DNA of 64,000 nucleotides, taken from assembly GCA_002898355.1 (NCBI GenBank), contig BEHD01000008.1, positions 32,643 to 96,642 on the forward strand, read 5' to 3'. Position numbers and translations under genes: made by a program. The notes beneath the pieces are model-generated. The model was not told the DNA's origin and searched no databases. It saw only the letters and a program-made list of their open reading frames with translations. This DNA comes from an archaeon HR01. GTDB taxonomy: Archaea > Thermoproteota > Nitrososphaeria_A > Caldarchaeales > Caldarchaeaceae. Below are positions 7,902-15,858 of the stretch, piece by piece. Position 1 is the stretch's first letter, and each line of letters opens with the position of its first letter.

Positions 7902-9044
7902 ATGGCGGTATTCCGGAACAGCGGCGTCCTATCACCCCACTACACGCCAGTTAGGCTGATTCATAGGGAGAGGGAGATGGAGCTTTTGAAGAAGAACCTG
8001 GAGAAAACCATCCATAACATACATCAAACCTATCCGGCGGTACTCCAGATTCAAGGAGGTGTGGGCGCTGGGAAGACAACCCTCTCACTAAAGGCTGGAA
8101 GATGGCTGGAGGATGAGGGGAGGAGAAATGGTCTCCCCATCCGGCATATCTACGTGAACCTGAGAATGTTCTCGGGTGGTAGGGTCCCGATATACAGGTA
8201 TATCGTCAGGATGGTGAGCGAGGATATCTACAGCCCCTCCCTCTCCGCAGGAGAGCTCCTCAACAATCTAATCCGGTATCTGGGTAAAACCAGCACCTAC
8301 GCCCTAATGATATTCGATGAGGTAGACCATCACGTACGCCAGTCTATGGATAACTCCCTCATCTATGATTTCACAAGGCTGCCGGAGCTGGCCGGAGGCT
8401 CCACAGTCAACATTCTAGGCTCCATATTCATCTCAAGGGAGGGAGAGTTCAGGAAATATCTTGGAAGGACCGAGCTGAGCTCCCTGGGAGCCCACATAAT
8501 CCATCTACAGCCCTACAACAGCAGACAGGTTTACGACATACTTTATGCACGGGCTGCGGAGGCATTCCACGAAGGAGCCATATCAGACGATATCCTGGAG
8601 TTCGTGGCTGAGAAGACGGCCAGCCCACCGATAAACGGTGATATACGGTTCGGGCTTGACGTCCTCCTGTATGCGGGGACCATCGCCGAATCCAGCGGCC
8701 GCAGACACGTGGGGTTGGAGGATGTGAGAAAGGTCATCGCCGGGCTGGGAGCTGTGGTGGAATCCCAGTGGATTGAGGAGCTGAAGGTTGATGAGGTGAT
8801 AGCGTTGAAAGCCTTAACACGCCTCCTCAAATACTCGGGGAAGCCCACGGCCAGCCTCGAGGATATACGTAGAATGTGCGATGTGGTGGCGGAGGAGATG
8901 GGGGTCTATAAGCTCTCCAATCTTAGAAAGGTTTTGCAGAGTCTGGAGATGCTGGGCGTCATCTATAGGGATGGCTCAGGAGGGCTGGGGGTTAGGGATA
9001 TAGACCTGGCCTCCCTAGAGAGGTATCTCGAGAGGTTTGTGTGA
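7902..9044 (+). CDS. Orc1/Cdc6-type AAA+ replication initiator
   Basis: 380 residues. Walker A is GGVGAGKTT (near residue 54) and Walker B is ALMIFDEVDH. Sensor-2 region GDIRFGLDVLLYAGTIAE follows the usual Cdc6 pattern (GD.R.ALD.L..A..IAE), and a C-terminal winged-helix region follows. It would bind replication origins and load MCM. No classical origin recognition box is visible immediately upstream. A 40-bp gap containing an AT-rich box separates it from the GYD gene. A small winged-helix gene follows after 6 bp and is probably co-transcribed. Confidence 0.88.
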   Translation: MAVFRNSGVLSPHYTPVRLIHREREMELLKKNLEKTIHNIHQTYPAVLQIQGGVGAGKTTLSLKAGRWLEDEGRRNGLPIRHIYVNLRMFSGGRVPIYRYIVRMVSEDIYSPSLSAGELLNNLIRYLGKTSTYALMIFDEVDHHVRQSMDNSLIYDFTRLPELAGGSTVNILGSIFISREGEFRKYLGRTELSSLGAHIIHLQPYNSRQVYDILYARAAEAFHEGAISDDILEFVAEKTASPPINGDIRFGLDVLLYAGTIAESSGRRHVGLEDVRKVIAGLGAVVESQWIEELKVDEVIALKALTRLLKYSGKPTASLEDIRRMCDVVAEEMGVYKLSNLRKVLQSLEMLGVIYRDGSGGLGVRDIDLASLERYLERFV

Positions 9045-9050
9045 TAGGGT

Positions 9051-9314
9051 ATGGAGGCCATCGAGGAGATTTTGAAGTCGTACAAGCATCTCAGAGTGGT
9101 TAGGGAGCTGGCCATAAACGGCCCCTCCACAAAATACATGCTACAGAAGAATACGGGTATCGGCCCCCGCGAGCTGGGGAAAGCCCTCGAAATTCTCATG
9201 AGGCATGGCTGGGTTTCTAGGGATGACTACCGCCCCCACAAATACCGGCTCAACGAGGGTAGGGAGGATGTGGGGATGCTGCTGGAGCTCCTCCGCCACC
9301 ATAGCTACATCTAG
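9051..9314 (+). CDS. Small winged-helix DNA-binding protein
   Basis: 87 residues. LRVVRELAINGPSTKYML, GPRELGKALEILMRHGWV and the wing segment DDYRPHKYRLNE form a compact winged-helix fold of the MarR/ArsR kind. It starts 6 bp after the Orc1/Cdc6 gene, so it may modulate initiation or that operon; this is inference. Its last 65 bp overlap the convergent Lut-type gene. Confidence 0.65.
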   Translation: MEAIEEILKSYKHLRVVRELAINGPSTKYMLQKNTGIGPRELGKALEILMRHGWVSRDDYRPHKYRLNEGREDVGMLLELLRHHSYI

Positions 9315-11415
9315 GCTTGAGGGCTATGGTCTTTAGGGGATGCTCCACAGACATCCCGGTACCCTGCTGTATGTGTATAGTGCATACACTGCTCTCGGAT
9401 ATGATGAGGTCTACACCCGCCCTCCTGAATTCTTCGAAGAGCCTCGCCCCAACCATGTTGGATAATTGGTAGCCTAGCAATCCCTTCTTCATCCCGAATG
9501 AGCCGGCCATCCCACAGCATGTGCCTGTCTCAACGGCTACAACCTCGTAGCCTGCTCTCCTCAGCAGGTATAGGGTGTTAGAAGCCGAGTCCAACGCCCT
9601 CTGATGGCATGGTATGTGGAGGCCCAGACGTCTCCCATCGTAGGCCGCCTCCACCTCCAGCCTATTCGCCCTCACCAGAGAAGATAGATACTCCATCAAT
9701 CCGAAGGTCTTCGAGGAAACAGTCATCGAGTCATCGCTGTACCCCATCAGCTTTGGATAGATATACTTCAGCGTGTAAGTGGCTGTGGGCTCTAGGGATA
9801 TGATATCGTATCTTTGACGTGCTAGGGGGGCTAGCTCCCCAATGTTGTATCTGGCCCTCTCCACCACTTTGCCGAGGTCTCCGTAGGCTATGTACGGGTA
9901 TCCCGCCGACATCTGCTTAGGAACCACCACCTCATATCCCGCAGCCTCCAAGGCTTCAACAGTTTTTACCGCAAGCTCAGGGCTTACATAGAGGGGGAAG
10001 AAATCGAGGAAAATCGCCGCCCTACCATCTCCCCCCGCCGCCCCCGCCTTCCTACCCCTAAACCAACGTATAAAATCGAACCCTGACACGGGCGGAATAG
10101 GCCTACTCATCTCGACCCCCAAGAGATGGTGGAGGAGGTATCTGAAGAGCCTCCTCCCGATTACCCAGTTGAAAAACCTTGGGAAACGTCTTGCGATGTT
10201 GTAGAGGCTTTCATACTCTTCGAGGAGCTTATTGGTTAGCAGCTGCCCCCTCTCCATGACATCGAGGCTCTTAACCTTGGATATCAGCATCGGGATGTCG
10301 ATATCTACGGGGCAGACCTCCCTACAGAGCCCACAAGATATGCAGAGGGGGGTGAAGGAGGCCTTCTCAATACCGTGGACCATCGCTGTCCAAGGTATTC
10401 CTATAGGGCCTGGATAGATGTGGCCGAAGATATGCCCGCCCACCACAGAGTAGGTTGGGCAGACATTCATGCAGGCCCCACACCTTATACAGTTAAGCGC
10501 CTCCCTGAACCATGGGTCTTGAAGCATCCTTCTCCTACCGTTGTCGAGGACTATAACATGCATCTCCCTCCCCTCTTCGCCGCCGTAGAGTGGGCAGCGG
10601 CCAGATATCATCGTGACATAGTTGGTGAGTAGCTGGCCTGTTGAGTTCATGGGATGCGCTCTGATAAGATTCAACGCATCCTCAACCTTCTCCACAATCT
10701 TCTCCAGCCCCATCAACACTATGAGGGTCCGGGGCATACAGCTTGTCAACCGGCCGTTCCCCTCGTTGGTCTCCAGAACGATTGTCCCGGTCTCCGCAAT
10801 CGCTATGTTGGCCCCCGTCACCCCTATGTCAGCGGTTAGAAAGACCTCCCTCAAACTTTTTCTCACGGCGGCCATGACATCGCCGACATCGGCCGGTATA
10901 TCCTCGCCAGCATCTCTGGAGAACAGTTCCGCCACCTCGCCCACAGACTTGTGGACAGCCGGGAAAACAAGGTGGTAGGGCTTCTCCCGGGCCAGCTGGA
11001 TTATCCTCTCCCCCAGGTCGGTCTCCACCACCTTCAAACCCCGGGCCTCGAAAGGCGTGTTAAACTCTATCTCCTCACTGGTTAGGGATTTGGCCTTGGC
11101 CACAAGCCTCGCACCCACCCTCTCCGCCACCTCCAAAACATATCTTATGGCTTCAGCTCCGTCTCCAGCATAATACACCCTGACACCACGTCTCCTCGCG
11201 TTGGCGGCAAACTCTTCCAGAAGACGTTCAAGATTCTCGACGGCATATCTTTTAATCCGTGTAGACTCTTGGCGGAAAGCCTCTGGGTCCTCCAGCGTGG
11301 CCAGGGCCCTCAGCCGCCCCTCCCTACCCCTCTTCATCGCCTCCCAGAGGAGTGGATGGCCCAGCCTCGACCTGGCCAGGGCTTCCAAAGTCTTCCTGTG
11401 GGAGGCTTTCGACAT
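9250..11415 (-). CDS. LutB-LutA-type fused iron-sulfur oxidoreductase
   Basis: 721 residues from the ATG at 11415, preceded by the ribosome-binding sequence GGTGGTG; an alternative GTG lies at 11424. Order of domains: an LUD domain (about residues 40-290, including ITETGT-like AIAETGTIVLETNEGNG), two 4Fe-4S motifs (CIRCGACMNVCP and CISCGLCREVCP), then two CCG-type domains. The second CCG domain has GTCCGMAGSFG and a following Cys (SSVCTI). The first has lost its cysteines (SAGYPYIAYG where CCGRP is expected). Family knowledge: LutABC oxidises L-lactate or similar 2-hydroxy acids. Here LutB and LutA are one polypeptide, followed in the operon by nothing else; LutC lies upstream. Confidence 0.85.
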   Translation of the reverse strand: MSKASHRKTLEALARSRLGHPLLWEAMKRGREGRLRALATLEDPEAFRQESTRIKRYAVENLERLLEEFAANARRRGVRVYYAGDGAEAIRYVLEVAERVGARLVAKAKSLTSEEIEFNTPFEARGLKVVETDLGERIIQLAREKPYHLVFPAVHKSVGEVAELFSRDAGEDIPADVGDVMAAVRKSLREVFLTADIGVTGANIAIAETGTIVLETNEGNGRLTSCMPRTLIVLMGLEKIVEKVEDALNLIRAHPMNSTGQLLTNYVTMISGRCPLYGGEEGREMHVIVLDNGRRRMLQDPWFREALNCIRCGACMNVCPTYSVVGGHIFGHIYPGPIGIPWTAMVHGIEKASFTPLCISCGLCREVCPVDIDIPMLISKVKSLDVMERGQLLTNKLLEEYESLYNIARRFPRFFNWVIGRRLFRYLLHHLLGVEMSRPIPPVSGFDFIRWFRGRKAGAAGGDGRAAIFLDFFPLYVSPELAVKTVEALEAAGYEVVVPKQMSAGYPYIAYGDLGKVVERARYNIGELAPLARQRYDIISLEPTATYTLKYIYPKLMGYSDDSMTVSSKTFGLMEYLSSLVRANRLEVEAAYDGRRLGLHIPCHQRALDSASNTLYLLRRAGYEVVAVETGTCCGMAGSFGMKKGLLGYQLSNMVGARLFEEFRRAGVDLIISESSVCTIHIQQGTGMSVEHPLKTIALKPRCSYGGGGAPAASPHPPYPR

Positions 11416-11417
11416 CT

Positions 11418-11957
11418 TCACCACCTTGTAAAAACCAGAACATGGACTGAGTGCGGGCCATGAACTCCCAGAACTGTCCTCAGCTCGATATCGGATGTGC
11501 GGCTGGGCCCAGAAATGAACGTTATGGTGTTTCTCAAAGTCTTCTCAGATAGCTTCTCCCTGATGATTTCAGCCATGGCCTCGAGTCTCGGCAGTATTCT
11601 ATCCTTTTTGAGGAAGGCTACGTGGATGCGGGGAAGGGATGAGACCAGCCTATCCCTATCCATCTCTGTTATCTCAACTATGGTCCCGGTATCTGCTATA
11701 CCGTAGTCAGCCCATGTTATCCCCACATCAGCCTCGGCCACGTTATCTCCCACATCCCTCGCATCCAACCCGGCGAAGAACCTTCCAAACCTCTGGGGAA
11801 GACGTGCCACAGCAAACCTTCCCACATCCTCCGAAGAGAATATATCTTCAAAAACCCCCACCGCATCACCCACCTCCTCAACAACATGGACAACCCCCGA
11901 GTTGGCCTCGAACCTATCCTTGAAGAGCTCAACCAGCGATTTAGAGCCCACAACCAC
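11418..11957 (-). CDS. LUD-domain protein, LutC-like
   Basis: 179 residues, GTG start. AEADVGITWADYGIADTGTIVE is the LutC/YkgG signature, followed by SLPRIHVAFLKKDRI and FISGPSRTSDIE. It works with LutA and LutB in 2-hydroxyacid (lactate) oxidation. Its stop codon lies 2 bp before the ATG of the LutB-LutA fusion, so the two are translationally coupled. The N-terminal part is short relative to some LutC proteins. Confidence 0.87.
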   Translation of the reverse strand: MVVGSKSLVELFKDRFEANSGVVHVVEEVGDAVGVFEDIFSSEDVGRFAVARLPQRFGRFFAGLDARDVGDNVAEADVGITWADYGIADTGTIVEITEMDRDRLVSSLPRIHVAFLKKDRILPRLEAMAEIIREKLSEKTLRNTITFISGPSRTSDIELRTVLGVHGPHSVHVLVFTRW

Positions 11958-12340
11958 CAGACATCACCGGCCCATTATATTAGGCATAACCATGACTATA
12001 TAATTCAATCCTAGGATTTTAGTGGGCATCCTGATTCCTCATCTAGGAAAGACCGCAAGACCACCTAACACCTTAAAGAGCTTAACCAGCTCACCGCTAA
12101 GCATGACCAACATACTATATGACGACGCCCCAAGGTATATCGGCTGCGCTCAAAGCTGCTAGATGGGCCAAGTCCACGAATATCGCCTACATGTCGCTGA
12201 ACGAGCTACACTGTTGTTCGACGGCATCTCTGCGCTTCTCAACCCAGTGATGATGGTCAGGAGGGGTATTGCGGCTTGTGCTGGGTGAGGTTTTATTCCG
12301 GAGCCAAGATAGAAATATGGCCGTTGGGGATGTTCTCTGG
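11958..12340. other. Non-coding stretch with decayed coding-like traces
   Basis: No intact gene. On the plus strand around 12150-12290, adjacent frames give LKAARWAKSTNIAYMSLNEL and then LFDGISALLNPVMMVRRG, which could be one short protein broken by a frameshift. I cannot assign it to a family. The last 30 bp contain AGAAATATGG, a plausible TATA element for the tRNA that starts at 12341. Confidence 0.3.
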
Positions 12341-12431
12341 GCCCCGGTAGCATAGCCCGGTAATGCGCCCGCCTCGTAAGCCATAGGGCCTAGCCAGCGG
12401 GAGATCCTGGGTTCAAAGCCCAGCCGGGGCT
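12341..12431 (+). tRNA. tRNA-Thr (anticodon CGU) with a 17-nt intron
   Basis: Acceptor GCCCCGG pairs with CCGGGGC (12424-12430), discriminator T. D arm GCAT/ATGC. Anticodon stem CCCGC (12368-12372) pairs with GCGGG (12397-12401). The loop starts CTCGTA with anticodon CGT at 12375-12377. An intron of about 17 nt (12379-12395) sits at the canonical position after base 37. T arm is CTGGG-TTCAAAG-CCCAG. CCA is not encoded (TTCA follows), unlike the Pro and Tyr tRNAs here. Confidence 0.92.
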
Positions 12432-12488
12432 TCATGAAAGTCCAGCTGCTGGACTTAAGAGGGGTCGCAAACCCATAAGATTTTATAT

Positions 12489-12569
12489 ATCCACCAGCCG
12501 CCGGATTTGAACATTAGGCTGTGGTTGGTGGATGGTCTGGGATTGGGAGAGGTGTTGTAGCCTCTCTCC
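12489..12569 (+). other. Two adjacent stem-loops after a TATA-like box (candidate RNA or 3' structure)
   Basis: Stem 1 pairs 12489-12499 (ATCCACCAGCC) with 12523-12533 (GGTTGGTGGAT), 11 bp with one G-U. Stem 2 pairs GGGAGAGG (12545-12552) with CCTCTCTC (12561-12568) around an 8-nt loop. TTTTATATAT lies at 12481-12490. The region sits between tRNA-Thr and the convergent 3' end of guaA, so it may be a terminator-like structure for guaA or a small RNA. I do not recognise an RNA family. Confidence 0.3.
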
Positions 12570-12620
12570 AAGGTTGTCTTCGTAGCCGGAGACATGAAGG
12601 CCTATCCAGGAAAGCGTCTC

Positions 12621-14150
12621 TCACTGGGGTTCTATGGTGGCTGGAGGCTTGGATGTGATGGCGTAAGTGACCCATGTGACGCCCTCCACCTCGTTGGTGA
12701 TTCTCCTCGATATCTGGTCGAGGACGTTGTAGGGTATCCTGGCCCAGTCGGCCGTCATGGCGTCACTGGAGGTAACTATCCGAACGGTTACTATGCGGCC
12801 TACTTTTCTCTCGTCGCCCATAACCCCTGTGGCCATGTCGTCGCCCACAACGGCGAAGACCTGCCAGACGGTGTCGTAGAGGCCGTGTCGGGCCAGCTCC
12901 TCCTCAACTATAGCCGAGGCCTCTCTACATATTCGGAGCTTTTCGGCTGTGACTTCGCCGATTATCCTCACCGCCAGCCCGGGTCCTGGGAATGGGTGTT
13001 TTCTGAGAAGCTCCTCAGGCAGGCCTAGGATGCTCCCCAGTTTTCTCACCTCGTCTTTGTAGAGCATTCGGAGAGGCTCCACCAGCTGGAAGTTGAGCTG
13101 GCTTGGTAGGCCGCCTACGTTGTGGTGGGTCTTTATCACCGAGGATGGGCCAGCCGATCTTCCGCTCTCCACCACATCTGGGTAGAGGGTTCCCTGTGCT
13201 AGAAACTGGAAGGGCCCATGGGATGCGTTGACCTCCTTGAAGACCTCCACGAAGATGCTTCCCACTATTCTACGCTTCTCCTCGGGGTCCGAGACTCCGG
13301 CCAGCCTTCTCAGAAATCTCTCCGACGCATCGACGTACACGAGGTTTTTTAGCCCCAGCTTCTCCAGGAGTTTCAGGGTCTTCTCCGCCTCGCCTTTTCT
13401 CAGCAGCCCATGGTTGACGAAGACGCATACAAGCCTGTCACCCACTGCCCTGTGAACTATAGACGCCGTCACAGCCGAGTCAATCCCGCCGCTTAATGCG
13501 CATAGGACGCGGCCGTCACCTACGGTCTCCGCCACCTCCTTCACCGCTTTCTCGAGGTAGTTCTCCATGGTCCAGCCGCCCCTGCATCCGCAGATGCCGT
13601 AGACGAAGTTGGCCAGTATCTTGTCGCCGTGCTCTGTGTGGCTTACTTCCGGGTGGAACTGGACACCGTATAGCCTTTTGCCTGTGTTCTCTATGGCTGC
13701 GTAGGGTGCGGAGTCGGTGTAGCCTGTGACCTCGAAACCTTCAGGCAGCTCCTCCACCTGGTCTGAATGGCTCATCCATATCTGGAACTTCTCCGGTAGG
13801 CCTTGGAAGAGCTGTGACTGGGTTGAAACCCTTATCGTAGCCCTTCCGTATTCACGGACCTCGGCCCTCCTCACCCTCCCACCCAGAAGATGGGCTATGA
13901 GCTGTAGTCCGTAGCATATCCCCAAAACAGGCATGGGGGCGAGCATCTCCAGCTCTATCTTTGGGCTTCCAGACGTGTATACGCTGGCTGGTCCGCCGGA
14001 GAGCACCCATCCCCGTATGCCTTCTTTTTCTACGTTGTGTAGGCTGTGGTAGGGGACTATGATGGATTGGACCCCCAGCTCCCTTATACGCCTGCTTATC
14101 AGGTGGGTGTACTGGCCTCCAAAATCTACTACAGCTATGGTCTCAGACAT
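12621..14150 (-). CDS. guaA: GMP synthase (glutamine-hydrolysing), single polypeptide
   Basis: 509 residues, full length. The N-terminal class I amidotransferase has GICYGLQ (nucleophile Cys) and VQFHPEVSHTE (His-Glu). The ATP pyrophosphatase domain has LCALSGGIDSAV (PP-loop), and the dimerisation domain ends with WVTYAITSKPPATIE. It converts XMP to GMP. Many archaea split GMP synthase into two genes; here it is fused, as in bacteria. The ATG overlaps the stop of the upstream phosphoribosyltransferase gene by 8 bp, suggesting a purine operon. Confidence 0.97.
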   Translation of the reverse strand: MSETIAVVDFGGQYTHLISRRIRELGVQSIIVPYHSLHNVEKEGIRGWVLSGGPASVYTSGSPKIELEMLAPMPVLGICYGLQLIAHLLGGRVRRAEVREYGRATIRVSTQSQLFQGLPEKFQIWMSHSDQVEELPEGFEVTGYTDSAPYAAIENTGKRLYGVQFHPEVSHTEHGDKILANFVYGICGCRGGWTMENYLEKAVKEVAETVGDGRVLCALSGGIDSAVTASIVHRAVGDRLVCVFVNHGLLRKGEAEKTLKLLEKLGLKNLVYVDASERFLRRLAGVSDPEEKRRIVGSIFVEVFKEVNASHGPFQFLAQGTLYPDVVESGRSAGPSSVIKTHHNVGGLPSQLNFQLVEPLRMLYKDEVRKLGSILGLPEELLRKHPFPGPGLAVRIIGEVTAEKLRICREASAIVEEELARHGLYDTVWQVFAVVGDDMATGVMGDERKVGRIVTVRIVTSSDAMTADWARIPYNVLDQISRRITNEVEGVTWVTYAITSKPPATIEPQ

Positions 14151-14802
14151 GGCCTTCGAGATGCTTTAACACTATACCTTCTGAGATTGTGCAGCGGCCC
14201 ATCCTGTCAACCGAAGAGATGACTAGGAGCGGGTGATACCTATCCCTCGGTATCGTGGAGGGTGGGCTATGGCCTGCGAAGGCTAGGTCGAGGATTACAA
14301 AACATGCTTCAATATTCACTCCGCAGGCTGCTAGGAGCCTGGCCGCAGCCTCCAAGGTTTTTGAAGACCGCCTAATATCATCCACCAACACCACAGATTT
14401 GAAACGGGAGGCCACCTGACGGTCCAGGTAGAGCCTCACATCCCTCGACTCCGTCACAGACGTCCCCGCCTCCTCTACCGTGTCCTGGAAGACCAGCTTC
14501 CTATTCTTGTGAATTGAGAAGTATGGCAGCCCTGTCGCCATCGATAAGGCCACCCCATACTTTGCACCTGATGTCTCTATGGAGGCGACTGCTTCTGGCC
14601 TGTATCCTCTAGACCTTATCTCAGAGGCTATGACCTGGGCTAGGGTTTGGAAGTATCTGGGGTTGTTGAGGATGTTGAGCCAGGATATCCTTAGAATCCT
14701 CTCAGAACCCTTCTCGAAGACCGTTACATCGGAGCCTGTCCTTAAACCCTCGACAATCCCGGCTAGGTCGCTGTAGTATGACTGGAGACCCATACTCAGC
14801 AT
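14143..14802 (-). CDS. Phosphoribosyltransferase (type I PRTase)
   Basis: 219 residues. The PRPP loop region is VVLVDDIRRSSKTLEAA (the usual form is VDDVxTTGxT; here the T-T-G is replaced by S-S-K). VASIETSGAKYGVALSMATGLPY is the flexible-substrate segment seen in orotate and purine PRTases. The C-terminus is unusually long. Its coupling to guaA (8-bp overlap) suggests purine salvage or de novo supply rather than orotate, but the family assignment between PyrE-like and purine PRTase is open. Confidence 0.75.
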   Translation of the reverse strand: MLSMGLQSYYSDLAGIVEGLRTGSDVTVFEKGSERILRISWLNILNNPRYFQTLAQVIASEIRSRGYRPEAVASIETSGAKYGVALSMATGLPYFSIHKNRKLVFQDTVEEAGTSVTESRDVRLYLDRQVASRFKSVVLVDDIRRSSKTLEAAARLLAACGVNIEACFVILDLAFAGHSPPSTIPRDRYHPLLVISSVDRMGRCTISEGIVLKHLEGHV

Positions 14803-14824
14803 TTTCAGAAACCATATTTAAGTT

Positions 14825-15238
14825 TTAGGCATGGGTGGCTACTATACGCCTGGACTTTTCAGTTAGGCTGTAGCGGAAGGGTTTACCGTCCCTCGCTACC
14901 AGCCCTGCCTCGTATAGGTTTTTTAGGAGTCTCGCCACGTGCTCCCTGCTCATCTTCAAAGCGTTGGTGACGTCACTTGAGGTCACGCTTCCCCTCTCGT
15001 TAATCAGCTTAAGGGCGGCTATGGCTGTGGGTGTTAGGTGGGCTGGTGGATGTGGCTCATCGGCCTCCCCCTCCTCAGGTTTCTGCTGCTGAAGCCTGCT
15101 CTCCAGCTCCATAAGCTTGGCCGCCAGAGCCTCCATCCTTGTGACGTCTAGTTGCATCACAATTCTCCTCAGTATAAGGAGGAATATGACGGTCTGGATG
15201 GCTAGGAGGGCTGCGAAGAAGACTGTGATGTCCTGCAT
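14825..15238 (-). CDS. Membrane-anchored winged-helix regulator
   Basis: 137 residues: one N-terminal transmembrane helix (about residues 5-25, FFAALLAIQTVIFLLIL), a short coiled or linker region rich in Glu and Pro, and a C-terminal MarR-like winged helix (TAIAALKLINERGSVTSSDV, MSREHVARLLKNLYEAGLV, wing KPFRYSLTEKSRR). This predicts a DNA-binding domain tethered to the inner face of the membrane. The 138-residue gene upstream ends 1 bp before it. Together they diverge from the AbrB-containing membrane protein at 15859. Confidence 0.7.
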   Translation of the reverse strand: MQDITVFFAALLAIQTVIFLLILRRIVMQLDVTRMEALAAKLMELESRLQQQKPEEGEADEPHPPAHLTPTAIAALKLINERGSVTSSDVTNALKMSREHVARLLKNLYEAGLVARDGKPFRYSLTEKSRRIVATHA

Positions 15239-15239
15239 G

Positions 15240-15656
15240 CTACATCCTCCCTGACAGCTCTTCCACCATCTTCTTCACGGTCTCCATATCCTTCTCCTCC
15301 ACAGCCTCGCTGAATTGGAAGAACCAGCTGTAGGATGGTAGTTTGATGATACCCAGATATGATAGGAGTAGTAGCGTGTGTAGTGCCTGGCTGATATTGC
15401 GTAGGGCCTGCTGCCTAGTTCTGGTGAAGGAGCCCTTGCTTACACCTCTGAGTCTCGCCTTCTCCTCCGATGTAAGCTGTGATGTCATGAGGTCATATAG
15501 CAGTGTCTCGGCCTGTGTATGGGTTAGGCTGGACCTTTCTAGGAGGTACTGGTAGAGACGGTCTTCCGCCAGTCTGTGGGTTAGAGAACGGATATTCTGG
15601 GTTTCAGGACTTTTCCCACTCAAACCCCTTCCCAGGGATACATTTTTGTAAACCAC
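15240..15656 (-). CDS. Uncharacterised HTH-like protein
   Basis: 138 residues, GTG start. No family assigned with certainty. A helical N-terminal half (SLTHRLAEDRLYQYLLERS) precedes LTSEEKARLRGVSKGSF and TRTRQQALRNISQAL, which resembles a helix-turn-helix, then a hydrophobic helix LHTLLLLSYLGIIKL. It lies 1 bp upstream of the membrane-anchored winged-helix gene and shares a 200-bp divergent intergenic region with the AbrB membrane protein. A role in transcription control is inference from context. Confidence 0.5.
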   Translation of the reverse strand: MVYKNVSLGRGLSGKSPETQNIRSLTHRLAEDRLYQYLLERSSLTHTQAETLLYDLMTSQLTSEEKARLRGVSKGSFTRTRQQALRNISQALHTLLLLSYLGIIKLPSYSWFFQFSEAVEEKDMETVKKMVEELSGRM

Positions 15657-15711
15657 CGCTATATAGCATCACTGGATATCACACTGATTTTTCATACGCT
15701 ACACATCCCTA

Positions 15712-15764
15712 CGTATTACCCTTGTATCTCTGCGTATTTTCCCGGTTTTTCCGTAGTTTCTCCC
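15712..15764 (+). promoter_or_regulatory. Three phased direct repeats, operator-like
   Basis: Imperfect copies CGTATTACCC (15712), CGTATTTTCCC (15733) and CGTAGTTTCTCCC (15752) start 21 and 19 bp apart, close to two helical turns. They would therefore lie on one face of the DNA. They sit in the divergent promoter region between the HTH-type operon and the membrane AbrB gene. I infer operator sites for one of these regulators. Confidence 0.4.
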
Positions 15765-15826
15765 AGTTCTACTTCGTGATTTCTGTGATGTCAACGAAAA
15801 ATCTGAAAACACCACAGCCAATGATA

Positions 15827-15837
15827 AGCTTATATCC
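15827..15837 (+). promoter_or_regulatory. TATA box of the AbrB membrane-protein gene
   Basis: AGCTTATATCC is centred 26 bp upstream of the ATG at 15859, the spacing expected for a leaderless transcript. Confidence 0.6.
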
Positions 15838-15858
15838 GCTACATCACAACTCTATACC

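Noticed and set aside
7861..7902. A replication origin next to the Orc1/Cdc6 gene
   Set aside because: The gap is only 40 bp and no origin recognition box or inverted repeat is visible.
12495..12520. A tRNA T-arm-like string on the minus strand (GTTCAAATCC)
   Set aside because: The flanking bases do not pair as a T stem and no acceptor or anticodon arm can be built around it.
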